Assembly: GCF_023822005.2 (NCBI RefSeq)
Contig: NZ_CP098806.1
Span: 1,178,001-1,242,000 of the forward strand
Direction of reading: 5' to 3'
Origin: Dyadobacter fanqingshengii
GTDB lineage: Bacteria > Bacteroidota > Bacteroidia > Cytophagales > Spirosomataceae
Length of the DNA stretch: 64,000 bases
Positions 24,923 to 31,832 of the stretch are shown one piece after another. Below the pieces are notes generated by a model, which was given only the letters and a program-made list of their open reading frames with translations, did not search any database and was not told where the DNA came from. Numbering within the stretch: position 1 is the stretch's first letter; each line of letters starts with the position of its first letter. Both the position numbers and the translations under genes were made by a program.

Positions 24923-25762
24923 TTACTTTAATCCCAGGGTTTTGTTGTAGTATTTAACGGTCTGAATGACCGATTGCAGATTGGTTGGCTTCTCCTGGCG
25001 ATCACGTTCGATGATAATATGTCCGTTGAAATTTTGTCTTTCCAGTTCTTTAAAAACCGCAGGGAAATCAATCACACCTGTTCCAACGACCACGTCCACA
25101 AGTTTGGGATCGTCGTAAGCTGCAATGTCTTTGAGGTGGATTGCGATAATGTGTCCTTCCAGTTTTTTCAATGCTTCCACCGGATTAATACCGCTCTTAG
25201 GCATATGGCCAAGATCGGCGCAAACGCCAAAATTGGGATGACCTTTCAATGCTGCCAAGGTGGAATCGGGATGCCAGTAAGCACTTGTTCCTTTCCAATG
25301 GTTGTGGATGGCCAGTTTCATTCCATAAATGCCTGCAAGGCTGTCTATACTGTCCCACATTTTTACGGGCGGCTCCGCAGTGACATATTTTACATTAAAC
25401 TGTTTCGCGATCTCGAATTCTTTTTTCCAATCATTCACCGTTTTGCCACCGACAAGGTAAATGCTTTCCATCTTCAGGCCCGTTTTGTCTAATATGGTTT
25501 TCAGCTTTGCTATGCCCGATGGCGACAGCTTCATCATGATAGAATCTTTCAATTCAGGACCGGCTTTGGCAAATGTGAAGCCCTCCACATATTTCAGGCC
25601 GGCACTATCTGCTATGGCCAGTTGACCTTCGAAAGTAAATGGGTTAAATGTATAAAGTGCTACGCCAAGCTTCCAGTCGCGGGGTGCTAAACGGCTCATT
25701 GCCAGTAATGTAAAACAAGCAGCAAACAGAAAAGCAGATTTGAATAATACAGATCGTGTCAT
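24923..25762 (-). CDS. Exported sugar phosphate isomerase/epimerase-like TIM barrel
   Basis: 279 residues: signal segment (SAFLFAACFTLLAMS), then an AP-endonuclease-2/xylose-isomerase-like barrel with WKLGVALYTFNPF, MKLAIHNHWKGTSAYW, NFGVCADLGHM, HIIAIHLKDIAA and GTGVIDFPAVF, carrying the His/Asp/Glu metal ligands expected (HNH, D in CADLGH, H in HLKD, E in IIIERD). Such exported members accompany DUF1080 and 3-keto-sugar enzymes in Bacteroidota. Substrate not identifiable. Confidence 0.87.
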   Translation of the reverse strand: MTRSVLFKSAFLFAACFTLLAMSRLAPRDWKLGVALYTFNPFTFEGQLAIADSAGLKYVEGFTFAKAGPELKDSIMMKLSPSGIAKLKTILDKTGLKMESIYLVGGKTVNDWKKEFEIAKQFNVKYVTAEPPVKMWDSIDSLAGIYGMKLAIHNHWKGTSAYWHPDSTLAALKGHPNFGVCADLGHMPKSGINPVEALKKLEGHIIAIHLKDIAAYDDPKLVDVVVGTGVIDFPAVFKELERQNFNGHIIIERDRQEKPTNLQSVIQTVKYYNKTLGLK

Positions 25763-25871
25763 AGATGATATGGGTTTGATTGATTAAGTGCCTTATTTGA
25801 TGTTTTTACTAATAACCTCAGAATGTTATTCATAAAATTAAGAAATCTTTTCTGTTTTTAAAATTTATTGG

Positions 25872-25912
25872 TACTTTTGAGATCATAAAATTGTTACTGT
25901 TGATAACAATTT
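25872..25912 (+). promoter_or_regulatory. imuA promoter (-7 box TACTTTTG) with a 9-bp inverted-repeat operator over the start point
   Basis: TACTTTTG at 25872-25879 is an exact TAnnTTTG box. Predicted transcription start is near 25885. Directly after it lies a perfect inverted repeat, AAATTGTTA (25888-25896) and TAACAATTT (25904-25912), with a 7-nt spacer. A protein dimer bound there would block transcription, as expected for a damage-inducible gene. The -33 element is weak (TTTT at 25848-25851). Which repressor binds is unknown. Confidence 0.6.
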
Positions 25913-25926
25913 GCTCGACTTCCATT

Positions 25927-26688
25927 ATGAACCACCCGGCCCTGAAAAGCGATGTTGCCAAACAACTGCAGAAGGAGATCCTCTCTTTGCAGGGTTTTAA
26001 GACAGCGTCAGACGGGCCGCAGAATTCGTTTCATTTTGGAGAGTTGGAAGCAGCATTTCCCAACCAGGTTTTTCCGACAGGAGCGGTGCATGAGTTTTTG
26101 AGCAGTGCAATGGAAGATGCCGCCGCAACTACGGGTTTCATGATGGGACTGCTGGGTAAACTGCTGCAAAATGGCGGAGCGTGTCTCTGGATCAGCATGA
26201 ACCGGACGCTTTTCCCACCGGCGATGAAATTTTTCGGCATTGAGCCGGATAAGGTTATTTTTATTGATTTATCCAGAGAACAGGATGTGTTATGGGCTGT
26301 TGAAGAATCATTGAAATGCGAAGCGCTAACCGCAGTGGTAGGAGAGCTGAACGAGATCACATTAACCCAGTCCAGGCGGCTGCAACTTGCTGTGGAACAA
26401 AGTCGTGTGACGGGATTTCTCCATCGCTGCAATCCAAGAAGTATGAACACGTTAGCCTGTGTATCGCGCTGGAAAGTCACACCGATTCCCAGTCACCTGG
26501 AAGACGATATGCCGGGTGTGGGCTTCCCGCGCTGGCACGTACAGCTGCTAAAAGTTCGCAACGGAGAACCCGGCGAATGGGAAATGGAATGGTCGGAGGG
26601 CCGGTTTAATTATCTCGGAAAAGAAGTTAAAGTGCAGAAAGATAATAAGTTGCTGCGTGGTCCGGAAGTGGTGCGACGAGCCGTATGA
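25927..26688 (+). CDS. imuA: ImuA, accessory protein of the error-prone repair mutasome
   Basis: 253 residues from the ATG at 25927 (MNHPALKSDV); the frame upstream to 25891 overlaps the operator. A RecA/SulA-like fold: it opens with a helix (SDVAKQLQKEILSLQGF), then PTGAVHEFLSS at the position of the RecA core, GACLWISMNRTLFPPAM and IFIDLSREQDVLWAVEESL. No complete Walker A is seen, as is usual for ImuA. In other bacteria ImuA recruits ImuB and DnaE2 to copy past DNA lesions. Here it sits alone, 7.4 kb from imuB-dnaE2 on the same strand, with its own promoter. Confidence 0.85.
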   Translation: MNHPALKSDVAKQLQKEILSLQGFKTASDGPQNSFHFGELEAAFPNQVFPTGAVHEFLSSAMEDAAATTGFMMGLLGKLLQNGGACLWISMNRTLFPPAMKFFGIEPDKVIFIDLSREQDVLWAVEESLKCEALTAVVGELNEITLTQSRRLQLAVEQSRVTGFLHRCNPRSMNTLACVSRWKVTPIPSHLEDDMPGVGFPRWHVQLLKVRNGEPGEWEMEWSEGRFNYLGKEVKVQKDNKLLRGPEVVRRAV

Positions 26689-27561
26689 TTACTTTCCCAT
26701 TTGTCTCTTGAAAAATGCCCAGGTTTCTTCAAAAATGTCGAAATCGGTCAGGAATTCGTGCTTGCCATTGATGACTTTTAGTAATGTCACTTCCGGTTTT
26801 CCTTTCTTTTGATACGTATATTTTTCGACGGTGACATTGTTATTTTTATCGCCATCCGGCATCAAGGACTTGACCGGCGTGCCGCTGTAACCGTCCAGTT
26901 TGGCCCAATATTGAAACGATTGATCCGTAGCACGAACCGTTCCGAGTGTCACGCCTGCTGTTTTTACTTCTCCGCCGTTGTAGGGATTGGTTTCATCAGC
27001 CGTTCCGTTGGTAATCATTACTGGTAACGGAACATTCATGGCTGCACAGTCCATGTTTTCGTCAGTTGGCATATTCGCCACGATGGCCGAAATCGCTTTG
27101 ATTTTTCCAGGCATGGTTAATGCCAGTTTATACGACATATGTCCGCCACCCGAGAATCCGGTAGCGAACACATGTGCTTTATTAATCTTGTATTTATCAG
27201 AAAAGTAGTCGATCATGGCTGAGAAAAACGCTTCCTCATTCAAATTTTCCTTGTTAGCAACCGCTGTTGATGCTTTTCGACATTCGTTCCAGTATTTCTT
27301 ATATCCGGCCGGATAAACAAGAATCAGATTTTCAGCCTCAGCCCTGGCTTGTAATTTTGCAGCTCTCGGCGCAAATCCCACTGGTTCTCCGCCCGAGCCG
27401 TGCATAACAAAAATAAGGCTTGCACCCGGCTTGACCTTCACCGATTGATCATAAACAAAAACCCGCTGGCGCCCCTCAATCAGCAGCGAATCAGAAACCA
27501 ATTGCGCATTGGCGGACATACAGGAAATCGATAATAACGCGGGCAAAATGTACTTTAACAT
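26689..27561 (-). CDS. Exported PHB-depolymerase/feruloyl-esterase-like hydrolase
   Basis: 290 residues with a signal peptide (MLKYILPALLSISCMSANAQ). An alpha/beta hydrolase of the Esterase_PHB/LpqC group: the oxyanion loop is FVMHGSGGEP, the nucleophile is S137 in ATGFSGGGHMSY, and the His candidate is in VINGKHEFLTDF near the C-terminus. Probably cleaves ester bonds of polyesters or acylated polysaccharides in the periplasm. It is convergent with imuA, the two stops directly adjoining. Confidence 0.87.
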   Translation of the reverse strand: MLKYILPALLSISCMSANAQLVSDSLLIEGRQRVFVYDQSVKVKPGASLIFVMHGSGGEPVGFAPRAAKLQARAEAENLILVYPAGYKKYWNECRKASTAVANKENLNEEAFFSAMIDYFSDKYKINKAHVFATGFSGGGHMSYKLALTMPGKIKAISAIVANMPTDENMDCAAMNVPLPVMITNGTADETNPYNGGEVKTAGVTLGTVRATDQSFQYWAKLDGYSGTPVKSLMPDGDKNNNVTVEKYTYQKKGKPEVTLLKVINGKHEFLTDFDIFEETWAFFKRQMGK

Positions 27562-27639
27562 GTTGAAAATTGGGGACTGATTGTGTCCTGCAATTTACAT
27601 GTTCGCCGATGTTTTCGCGCTATTTTTCGTCAAATAACA

Positions 27640-28062
27640 TTACGCATTTTCCAGCGTAGCGATATCGAACTTGCTCATCTGCATAAATGCCTCAATCAAC
27701 CGCGGCGCCTTTTCCGGATCCGACATTAGTTTTGATAAAACACTCGGAACGATCTGCCACGACATGCCGAATTTATCGTCCAGCCAGCCACATTGACTAT
27801 ACGAACCGCCGTCGCCGAGCTTTTCCCAGTAATAATCGATTTCTTCCTGCGTATCACATTCGACCACGAAAGAAGTGGCTGGCGAAAATTTATAGTGCGG
27901 CCCTCCGTTCAGGCCCATGAACTTGAAACCGTTCAGCTCAAATGTTACGACCATTGGATTTTCGGAGGTTATTTTTGAGCTCTTGAAAATGGAGCAATAA
28001 TAATCGGCGGCTTCTTTCGCATTTCCGTCGTACCAAAGGCAAGGATAAAGTGGCTTGATCAT
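27640..28062 (-). CDS. VOC-family protein (PhnB/3-demethylubiquinone methyltransferase-like fold)
   Basis: 140 residues from the ATG at 28062 (MIKPLYPCLWYDGNAKEAAD); the open frame further upstream covers the previous gene's end and is rejected. It has the PhnB-like glyoxalase fold marks: YYCSIFKSSKI, FELNGFKFMGLNGGP, SFVVECDTQEEIDYYWEKL, DKFGMSWQIVP. The role of this subfamily is not known. It is the third gene of an ArsR-SRPBCC-VOC operon (25 nt gap), so it should be controlled by that ArsR. Confidence 0.87.
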   Translation of the reverse strand: MIKPLYPCLWYDGNAKEAADYYCSIFKSSKITSENPMVVTFELNGFKFMGLNGGPHYKFSPATSFVVECDTQEEIDYYWEKLGDGGSYSQCGWLDDKFGMSWQIVPSVLSKLMSDPEKAPRLIEAFMQMSKFDIATLENA

Positions 28063-28087
28063 TCTATTGAAGTTTAGTTGTTTATAA

Positions 28088-28576
28088 TTATTTGGCCAAC
28101 AGGTCGTCCAGCTTCCGAAACCCATCATTCAGCCCGGTTTCCATGCCCGACTGCAACAAGCCATCACGATCATCCACGGACTTGAAAATGGACTGAATAC
28201 TCAATCTGGTCCTGTCGCCGGGCAGTTCGGAGAGTGTAAGAAATTCCAGTGAAACGTGTCCGCGTTCTGGCAGTCCTTCAAATTCAAAAGTACGTATAAC
28301 CCTCTCAGGAGCAGCAACTTCGTGAATTGCGCCATTAAACCCAAATTCACCGCCTCCGTTACGAAGTGAATGTACAAAGCGGTATGATCCACCCGAACGG
28401 TTATCGAGTTTGTCAATTCTCATATCCATATCGCTGGGTCCCATCCATTGCAGCAGGAATTCCGGTTCGCTGAATGCGCGGAAAACCAATTCCCGAGGTG
28501 CATCAAATTCGCGCTCAATGAAAAGCTCTTGTTTGCCTTTTTCGGCTGTGATCTTCGTTTCGTTTTTACTGGCCAT
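28088..28576 (-). CDS. SRPBCC/AHSA1-domain protein (module 1)
   Basis: 162 residues, one START-like AHSA1 domain: [19 protein letters not shown], the [10 protein letters not shown] region and the C-terminal helix [19 protein letters not shown] small hydrophobic-cavity protein that binds an unidentified ligand. Its start overlaps the upstream arsR gene by 11 nt, so translation is coupled. Similar proteins recur in two more modules 1.3 and 2.6 kb away. Confidence 0.9.
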   Translation of the reverse strand: MASKNETKITAEKGKQELFIEREFDAPRELVFRAFSEPEFLLQWMGPSDMDMRIDKLDNRSGGSYRFVHSLRNGGGEFGFNGAIHEVAAPERVIRTFEFEGLPERGHVSLEFLTLSELPGDRTRLSIQSIFKSVDDRDGLLQSGMETGLNDGFRKLDDLLAK

Positions 28577-28892
28577 TTTTTTCTGTTTTTAGTATTTCCA
28601 AAATATTGTCTAAGCGGTCAAAGCGTTCTTCCCACATTTTCTGGAATGGCGCTAACCAGTCGGCTACCTCTTTCATTTTCTGGGGGTTAAAGTGATAATA
28701 AATTTCCCTTCCTTGTTGCTCCTGGCTCACAAGCTGGCATTCGGTCAGAATTTTAATGTGTTTTGAAACCGCCTGTCTGCTCGTGTCAAAATGTTCGGCC
28801 AATGCATTGGGAGTCATTGCCTGCAAAGCAATCAATGTTAGTATGGCCCTTCTCGTCGGGTCGGCTATGGCCTGAAATACATCTCTTCTCAT
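28566..28892 (-). CDS. ArsR-family repressor (module 1)
   Basis: 108 residues: winged helix with [20 protein letters not shown], the recognition helix [12 protein letters not shown], and the wing [15 protein letters not shown]. It has no metal-binding ELCVCDL motif, so it is of the non-metal group that controls SRPBCC genes. About three quarters identical to the module-3 regulator by eye. Genes arsR-SRPBCC-VOC form one operon, probably autorepressed through the palindromes upstream. Confidence 0.92.
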   Translation of the reverse strand: MRRDVFQAIADPTRRAILTLIALQAMTPNALAEHFDTSRQAVSKHIKILTECQLVSQEQQGREIYYHFNPQKMKEVADWLAPFQKMWEERFDRLDNILEILKTEKNGQ

Positions 28893-28908
28893 TACTTGTT
28901 GCTATATA

Positions 28909-28956
28909 TGCTACTGATTGGTTGCAAATATATATGCAATTAATCGGTTGCGCAAA
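28909..28956 (-). promoter_or_regulatory. Module 1 arsR promoter with two operators
   Basis: On the minus strand, TTTG (28953-28956) and TATATTTG (28925-28932) are spaced 20 nt, a textbook Bacteroidota promoter. Two 18-bp palindromes of the form YGCAAY-N6-GTTGCR follow: TGCAAT-TAATCG-GTTGCG at 28935-28952, between the boxes, and TGCTAC-TGATTG-GTTGCA at 28909-28926, over the -7 box and start point, 26 bp apart. This is the same motif and pitch as at module 3. Confidence 0.65.
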
Positions 28957-29071
28957 TATTTTGTAAAATTTTTATTGGTGATGAGGTGAGGGATTAAATT
29001 TGGTTTTGATACGTTTGCCAAATGAAGATTTAAATGTCTTTTGGCTTTCGAAACACACACTTTTTATTTAT

Positions 29072-29572
29072 ATGAATATTGAACGCTATGCGACCGAGCG
29101 AGTTGGAAAAACTGAGTTTCGGTTTTTCAGTGAAGGCAAAAACGGTCGTTTTGAAATGCGGATTAGCTTCGAGCAAATCAGCCATAATTTTTACAACCTT
29201 GCTTTTGGTTTATGGAACACATCTTTACTTACAATTGAAGATAGTGTTGAGCTTCGCAACGGAGATATGGATAAAATCCTCGGCACAGTCGCCAATGTTG
29301 CTATGTCGTTTCTGAAATCTAATCGTAGTGCCAGTATAGCGGCGAGTGGTAGAACATTGCCAGGCGAGCATGCAGTGAGAACCAGAAAATATCAAATGGG
29401 GCTAAGCAGAAATCTTAACGAGCTTAATGCTGTTTACGATGTTTATGGCTTTAAAGCTCTAAAAAATGAGAATGACGAAATATCAGGAACCTGGCCTTAC
29501 GGATGGGAAGGGGAATGGGAAAAATTCCAAGTCGGATCAAACTACGACGCTTTCTTGATTAATTTAAAATAA
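29072..29572 (+). CDS. Uncharacterised protein, DUF6934-like
   Basis: 166 residues from the ATG at 29072 (MNIERYATERVGKTEFRFFS); codons from 29000 precede a poor start. No signal or membrane segment. The pattern fits my recollection of the DUF6934 group of Bacteroidota: FEMRISFEQISHNFYNLAFG, a central VANVAMSFLKSN strand/helix and GEHAVRTRKYQMGLSRNLNE. No function is known. Its stop overlaps the start of a 70-residue gene, so they make a coupled two-gene unit. Confidence 0.7.
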   Translation: MNIERYATERVGKTEFRFFSEGKNGRFEMRISFEQISHNFYNLAFGLWNTSLLTIEDSVELRNGDMDKILGTVANVAMSFLKSNRSASIAASGRTLPGEHAVRTRKYQMGLSRNLNELNAVYDVYGFKALKNENDEISGTWPYGWEGEWEKFQVGSNYDAFLINLK

Positions 29573-29784
29573 TGGTTAATTTTGATATATACACAAGAAG
29601 AAGTATTATGAAAGACGTCATAATTGCAAAAAAGAGTGAGCCTAAAGGGACCCGGTTAGAAGAAAGAATGGAGATGAGTAAAAGTGGTCCTAAAAATGCA
29701 AGCCCGCTCAGCAGAAAAGCGCAGGAAATGAAAATTTTTCTTGAAAGAAATCCGGTTCCTAAGGAGTTTTTGAAACAAAAATGA
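29572..29784 (+). CDS. Small basic protein of unknown function, coupled to the upstream gene
   Basis: 70 residues. The ATG at 29572 overlaps the preceding stop (TAATG), typical of translational coupling; an internal ATG 12 codons in (MKDVIIAKK) is the alternative. The protein is rich in Lys/Glu (GTRLEERMEM, RKAQEMKIFLERNPVP) and probably helical. A terminator follows directly. The tiny partner plus larger DUF protein resembles toxin-antitoxin gene order, but that is only a guess. Confidence 0.65.
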   Translation: MVNFDIYTRRSIMKDVIIAKKSEPKGTRLEERMEMSKSGPKNASPLSRKAQEMKIFLERNPVPKEFLKQK

Positions 29785-29812
29785 CGACCTGCATGAGCAG
29801 ATCGTCATTTTT
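29777..29812. terminator. Bidirectional intrinsic terminator after the two-gene unit
   Basis: AAAAATGACGA (29777-29787) pairs with TCGTCATTTTT (29802-29812); inside it CTGC-ATGA-GCAG adds a second stem. It overlaps the 70-residue gene's stop and also faces the end of the module-2 SRPBCC gene. Confidence 0.85.
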
Positions 29813-29828
29813 GTTTTGAATAAAATAC

Positions 29829-30338
29829 TTAACCCTGCACTTGCTCCAAATAAGCGTCCAGCTTATCAAAAGTTCCGCTGAATCCTTCTTGCATGTTTTC
29901 CATGACTGAGAAATAGGTTTCTTCCTGGGCAGGTGTTGCATTGATCGGGTGACCCTGGATTGTCAGTGTTGTTACCCCATCCTTTTCTTGTAATGTGATC
30001 TGGTTAAAGACTTCCAGAGGAAAATCCATTGGAAACGGGGAAGTGATAATGTTCCCTTCTGCGTCGGCAAAGGAATTGACAAATTCGAGCAGATCGGCAC
30101 GCCGAATGTTTTTGTATTGAAATAATCCCCACATTTCGTGGCCGTTTCCTTCCATTTTGTAATGTGTGCTGCCGCCGGTGCGGAAGTCGAAACGCGAAAC
30201 GGAAAGTTGGCTGCCAGTCGGTCCCCACCATTCGCCAAAAGCTTCGGGCGATGCAAATGCGTCAAAAACAAGCGTTTTGGGCGCTTTGAACTCTCTTACA
30301 ATTTTTAAACCTTCTCTTTTTTGTGTTTGCTCGTTCAT
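29829..30338 (-). CDS. SRPBCC/AHSA1-domain protein (module 2)
   Basis: 169 residues from the ATG at 30338 (MNEQTQKREGLKIVREFKAP); the open frame up to 30479 lies over the arsR gene and is not real. AHSA1 features: LKIVREFKAPKTLVFDAFA, FGEWWGPTGSQ, and the C-terminal helix FSVMENMQEGFSGTFDKLDAYL. It follows the module-2 arsR with a 16-nt gap. Ligand unknown. Confidence 0.9.
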   Translation of the reverse strand: MNEQTQKREGLKIVREFKAPKTLVFDAFASPEAFGEWWGPTGSQLSVSRFDFRTGGSTHYKMEGNGHEMWGLFQYKNIRRADLLEFVNSFADAEGNIITSPFPMDFPLEVFNQITLQEKDGVTTLTIQGHPINATPAQEETYFSVMENMQEGFSGTFDKLDAYLEQVQG

Positions 30339-30354
30339 GTTATTTATGGTTTGA

Positions 30355-30711
30355 TTAATTCTCGTTTTGTACATCGTTCGATTGGTTGTTGACCTGTATC
30401 CGCTCCAAATAACTTCCCAGAGAATCGAGTTTCTCGTTCCAGAATTGTTTGTACTGATCCACCCAGTTAGACACTTCACTCAACCCATCCAGCTTTGCCT
30501 CGCAAAACCTTTCCCGCCCTTCCTGTCGTACAACCACCATTCCGCATTCTGTCAGAATCTTAATGTGTTGAGAAATAGCTGGCCTGCTGATATTGAAATT
30601 ATCGGCTATGCTGTTCAGGTTCATAGATTTATGAGCGATCAAGCTAATGATCTGCCGCCGCGTGGGGTCAGCTATTGCCTGGAAAACATCTCTTCTTGCT
30701 TCGATGGACAT
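30355..30711 (-). CDS. ArsR-family repressor (module 2)
   Basis: 118 residues: [20 protein letters not shown], recognition helix ISRPAISQHIKIL, wing MVVVRQEGRERFCEA. It is the most divergent of the three regulators in this region, and the palindromes at its promoter differ in sequence from those of the other two. Probably represses its own operon with the SRPBCC gene. Confidence 0.92.
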   Translation of the reverse strand: MSIEARRDVFQAIADPTRRQIISLIAHKSMNLNSIADNFNISRPAISQHIKILTECGMVVVRQEGRERFCEAKLDGLSEVSNWVDQYKQFWNEKLDSLGSYLERIQVNNQSNDVQNEN

Positions 30712-30716
30712 AATAT

Positions 30717-30764
30717 GTAAGTGTTTACTTACGCAAATGTATATGTAAGTATTTACTTACGCAA
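30717..30764 (-). promoter_or_regulatory. Module 2 arsR promoter with two near-identical operators
   Basis: On the minus strand, TTG (30762-30764) and TACATTTG (30734-30741) are separated by 20 nt. Two copies of a 20-nt unit, GTAAGTGTTTACTTACGCAA (30717-30736) and GTAAGTATTTACTTACGCAA (30745-30764), differ at one base and lie 28 bp apart. Each has the palindrome GTAAGT-N4-ACTTAC. One copy fills the space between the promoter boxes, the other covers the -7 box and start. Confidence 0.7.
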
Positions 30765-30780
30765 GTTTTTTTTAAATTTC

Positions 30781-30827
30781 TTGCGCAACTATAAAGTTGC
30801 GTTTATATTTGCAAACATAACGTTGCG
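30781..30827 (+). promoter_or_regulatory. Module 3 arsR promoter with two operators
   Basis: TTG (30781-30783) and TATATTTG (30804-30811) are spaced 20 nt. Palindromes CGCAAC-TATAAA-GTTGCG (30784-30801, between the boxes) and TGCAAA-CATAAC-GTTGCG (30810-30827, over the -7 box end and start) are 26 bp apart. The motif matches that of module 1, in line with the close similarity of their regulators. Confidence 0.7.
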
Positions 30828-30844
30828 TATTGAGTTTATAGATT

Positions 30845-31183
30845 ATGCCAAAAGAATTTAGAAGAGATGTCTTTCAAGCTATTGCGGATCCTACGCGCAG
30901 GGCGATATTGAGCATGATCGCGTTGCAGGCGATGACGCCAAATGCCTTGGCTGAACATTTTGATACCACCAGACAGGCGGTTTCCAAACATATAAAAATA
31001 TTGACCGAGTGCCACCTGGTCAGACAGGAGTTGTCTGGCAGGGAAATTTATTATCACTTCAATGCAAAGCAAATGAAGGAAGTGGATCAGTGGCTGGAAC
31101 AGTTTAAAAAGCTTTGGGAAGACCGATTTAATCAATTAGACGACGTATTATTTAACTTAAAACCAAATGATTATGAAGACTAA
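30845..31183 (+). CDS. ArsR-family repressor (module 3)
   Basis: 112 residues: [40 protein letters not shown] as recognition helix, wing [15 protein letters not shown]. Very close to the module-1 protein (most of the winged helix identical), suggesting a recent duplication. Its 3' end overlaps the start of the SRPBCC gene by 17 nt. It is divergent from module 2, with both promoters in 133 nt. Confidence 0.92.
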   Translation: MPKEFRRDVFQAIADPTRRAILSMIALQAMTPNALAEHFDTTRQAVSKHIKILTECHLVRQELSGREIYYHFNAKQMKEVDQWLEQFKKLWEDRFNQLDDVLFNLKPNDYED

Positions 31184-31673
31184 CCTTTTGTTGAATTTCA
31201 CAGTTGACAAGGAAAATAAAAAGATCCATGTAGAACGGGAATTTGCTGCTTCGGTAGCAAAAGTGTGGGCTGCATGGACGCAAAAAGAATTGCTTGAACA
31301 ATGGTGGGCGCCCAAGCCATGGAAAGCCAGGACCAAAGAAATGGATTTCCGCGAAGGCGGGCACTGGTTGTACGCCATGGTTGGCCCGGAAGGAGAGGAG
31401 CATTGGGCGCGCATGGACTATAAATCAATCACAACGCAAAAATCATATTCAGCTTTGGATCTTTTCTGCGACGAAAATGGTCAGCCCAGCGACTTTTTGC
31501 CTTGTTCGCAATGGCTAACGTCCTTCCAAGAAAATAGTAGCAACACAATCGTAGACGTTATGTTGACATTCAACGAGCTTTCTGATCTGGAAAAACACCT
31601 TGAAATGGGTTTTAAAGAAGGCTTCCTAATGGCATTCGAAAACCTCGACGAGGTGCTGGAATCCAAAGGCTGA
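31167..31673 (+). CDS. SRPBCC/AHSA1-domain protein (module 3)
   Basis: 168 residues from the ATG at 31167, or MKTNLL two codons later, inside the arsR 3' end. AHSA1 signature: [51 protein letters not shown]. It stands alone with its repressor; a terminator follows. Confidence 0.9.
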   Translation: MIMKTNLLLNFTVDKENKKIHVEREFAASVAKVWAAWTQKELLEQWWAPKPWKARTKEMDFREGGHWLYAMVGPEGEEHWARMDYKSITTQKSYSALDLFCDENGQPSDFLPCSQWLTSFQENSSNTIVDVMLTFNELSDLEKHLEMGFKEGFLMAFENLDEVLESKG

Positions 31674-31690
31674 TCTTTTATATATAATGT

Positions 31691-31732
31691 AAAAAGCTCC
31701 TCAATCGGCAAGTCCGGTTTTGGAGCTTTTTT
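31691..31732 (+). terminator. Intrinsic terminator after module 3
   Basis: AAAAAGCTCC (31691-31700) pairs with GGAGCTTTTT (31722-31731), followed by T. The long loop can form an extra CGG/CCG stem. Confidence 0.8.
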
Positions 31733-31789
31733 GTTGATTATCAGTATAAATCGGGTAATTATACGCAGAGAGGAAAGGGTTATAAAGTC

Positions 31790-31797
31790 TATTTTTG
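31790..31797 (+). promoter_or_regulatory. Candidate -7 box (TATTTTTG) of the prolyl oligopeptidase gene
   Basis: Exact TAnnTTTG match 35 nt before the ATG at 31833. No TTG lies at the usual distance upstream, so the promoter is only half supported. Confidence 0.35.
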
Positions 31798-31832
31798 GTT
31801 GAAACGTTCTTTCACTGCTAACCCGAAAATTT

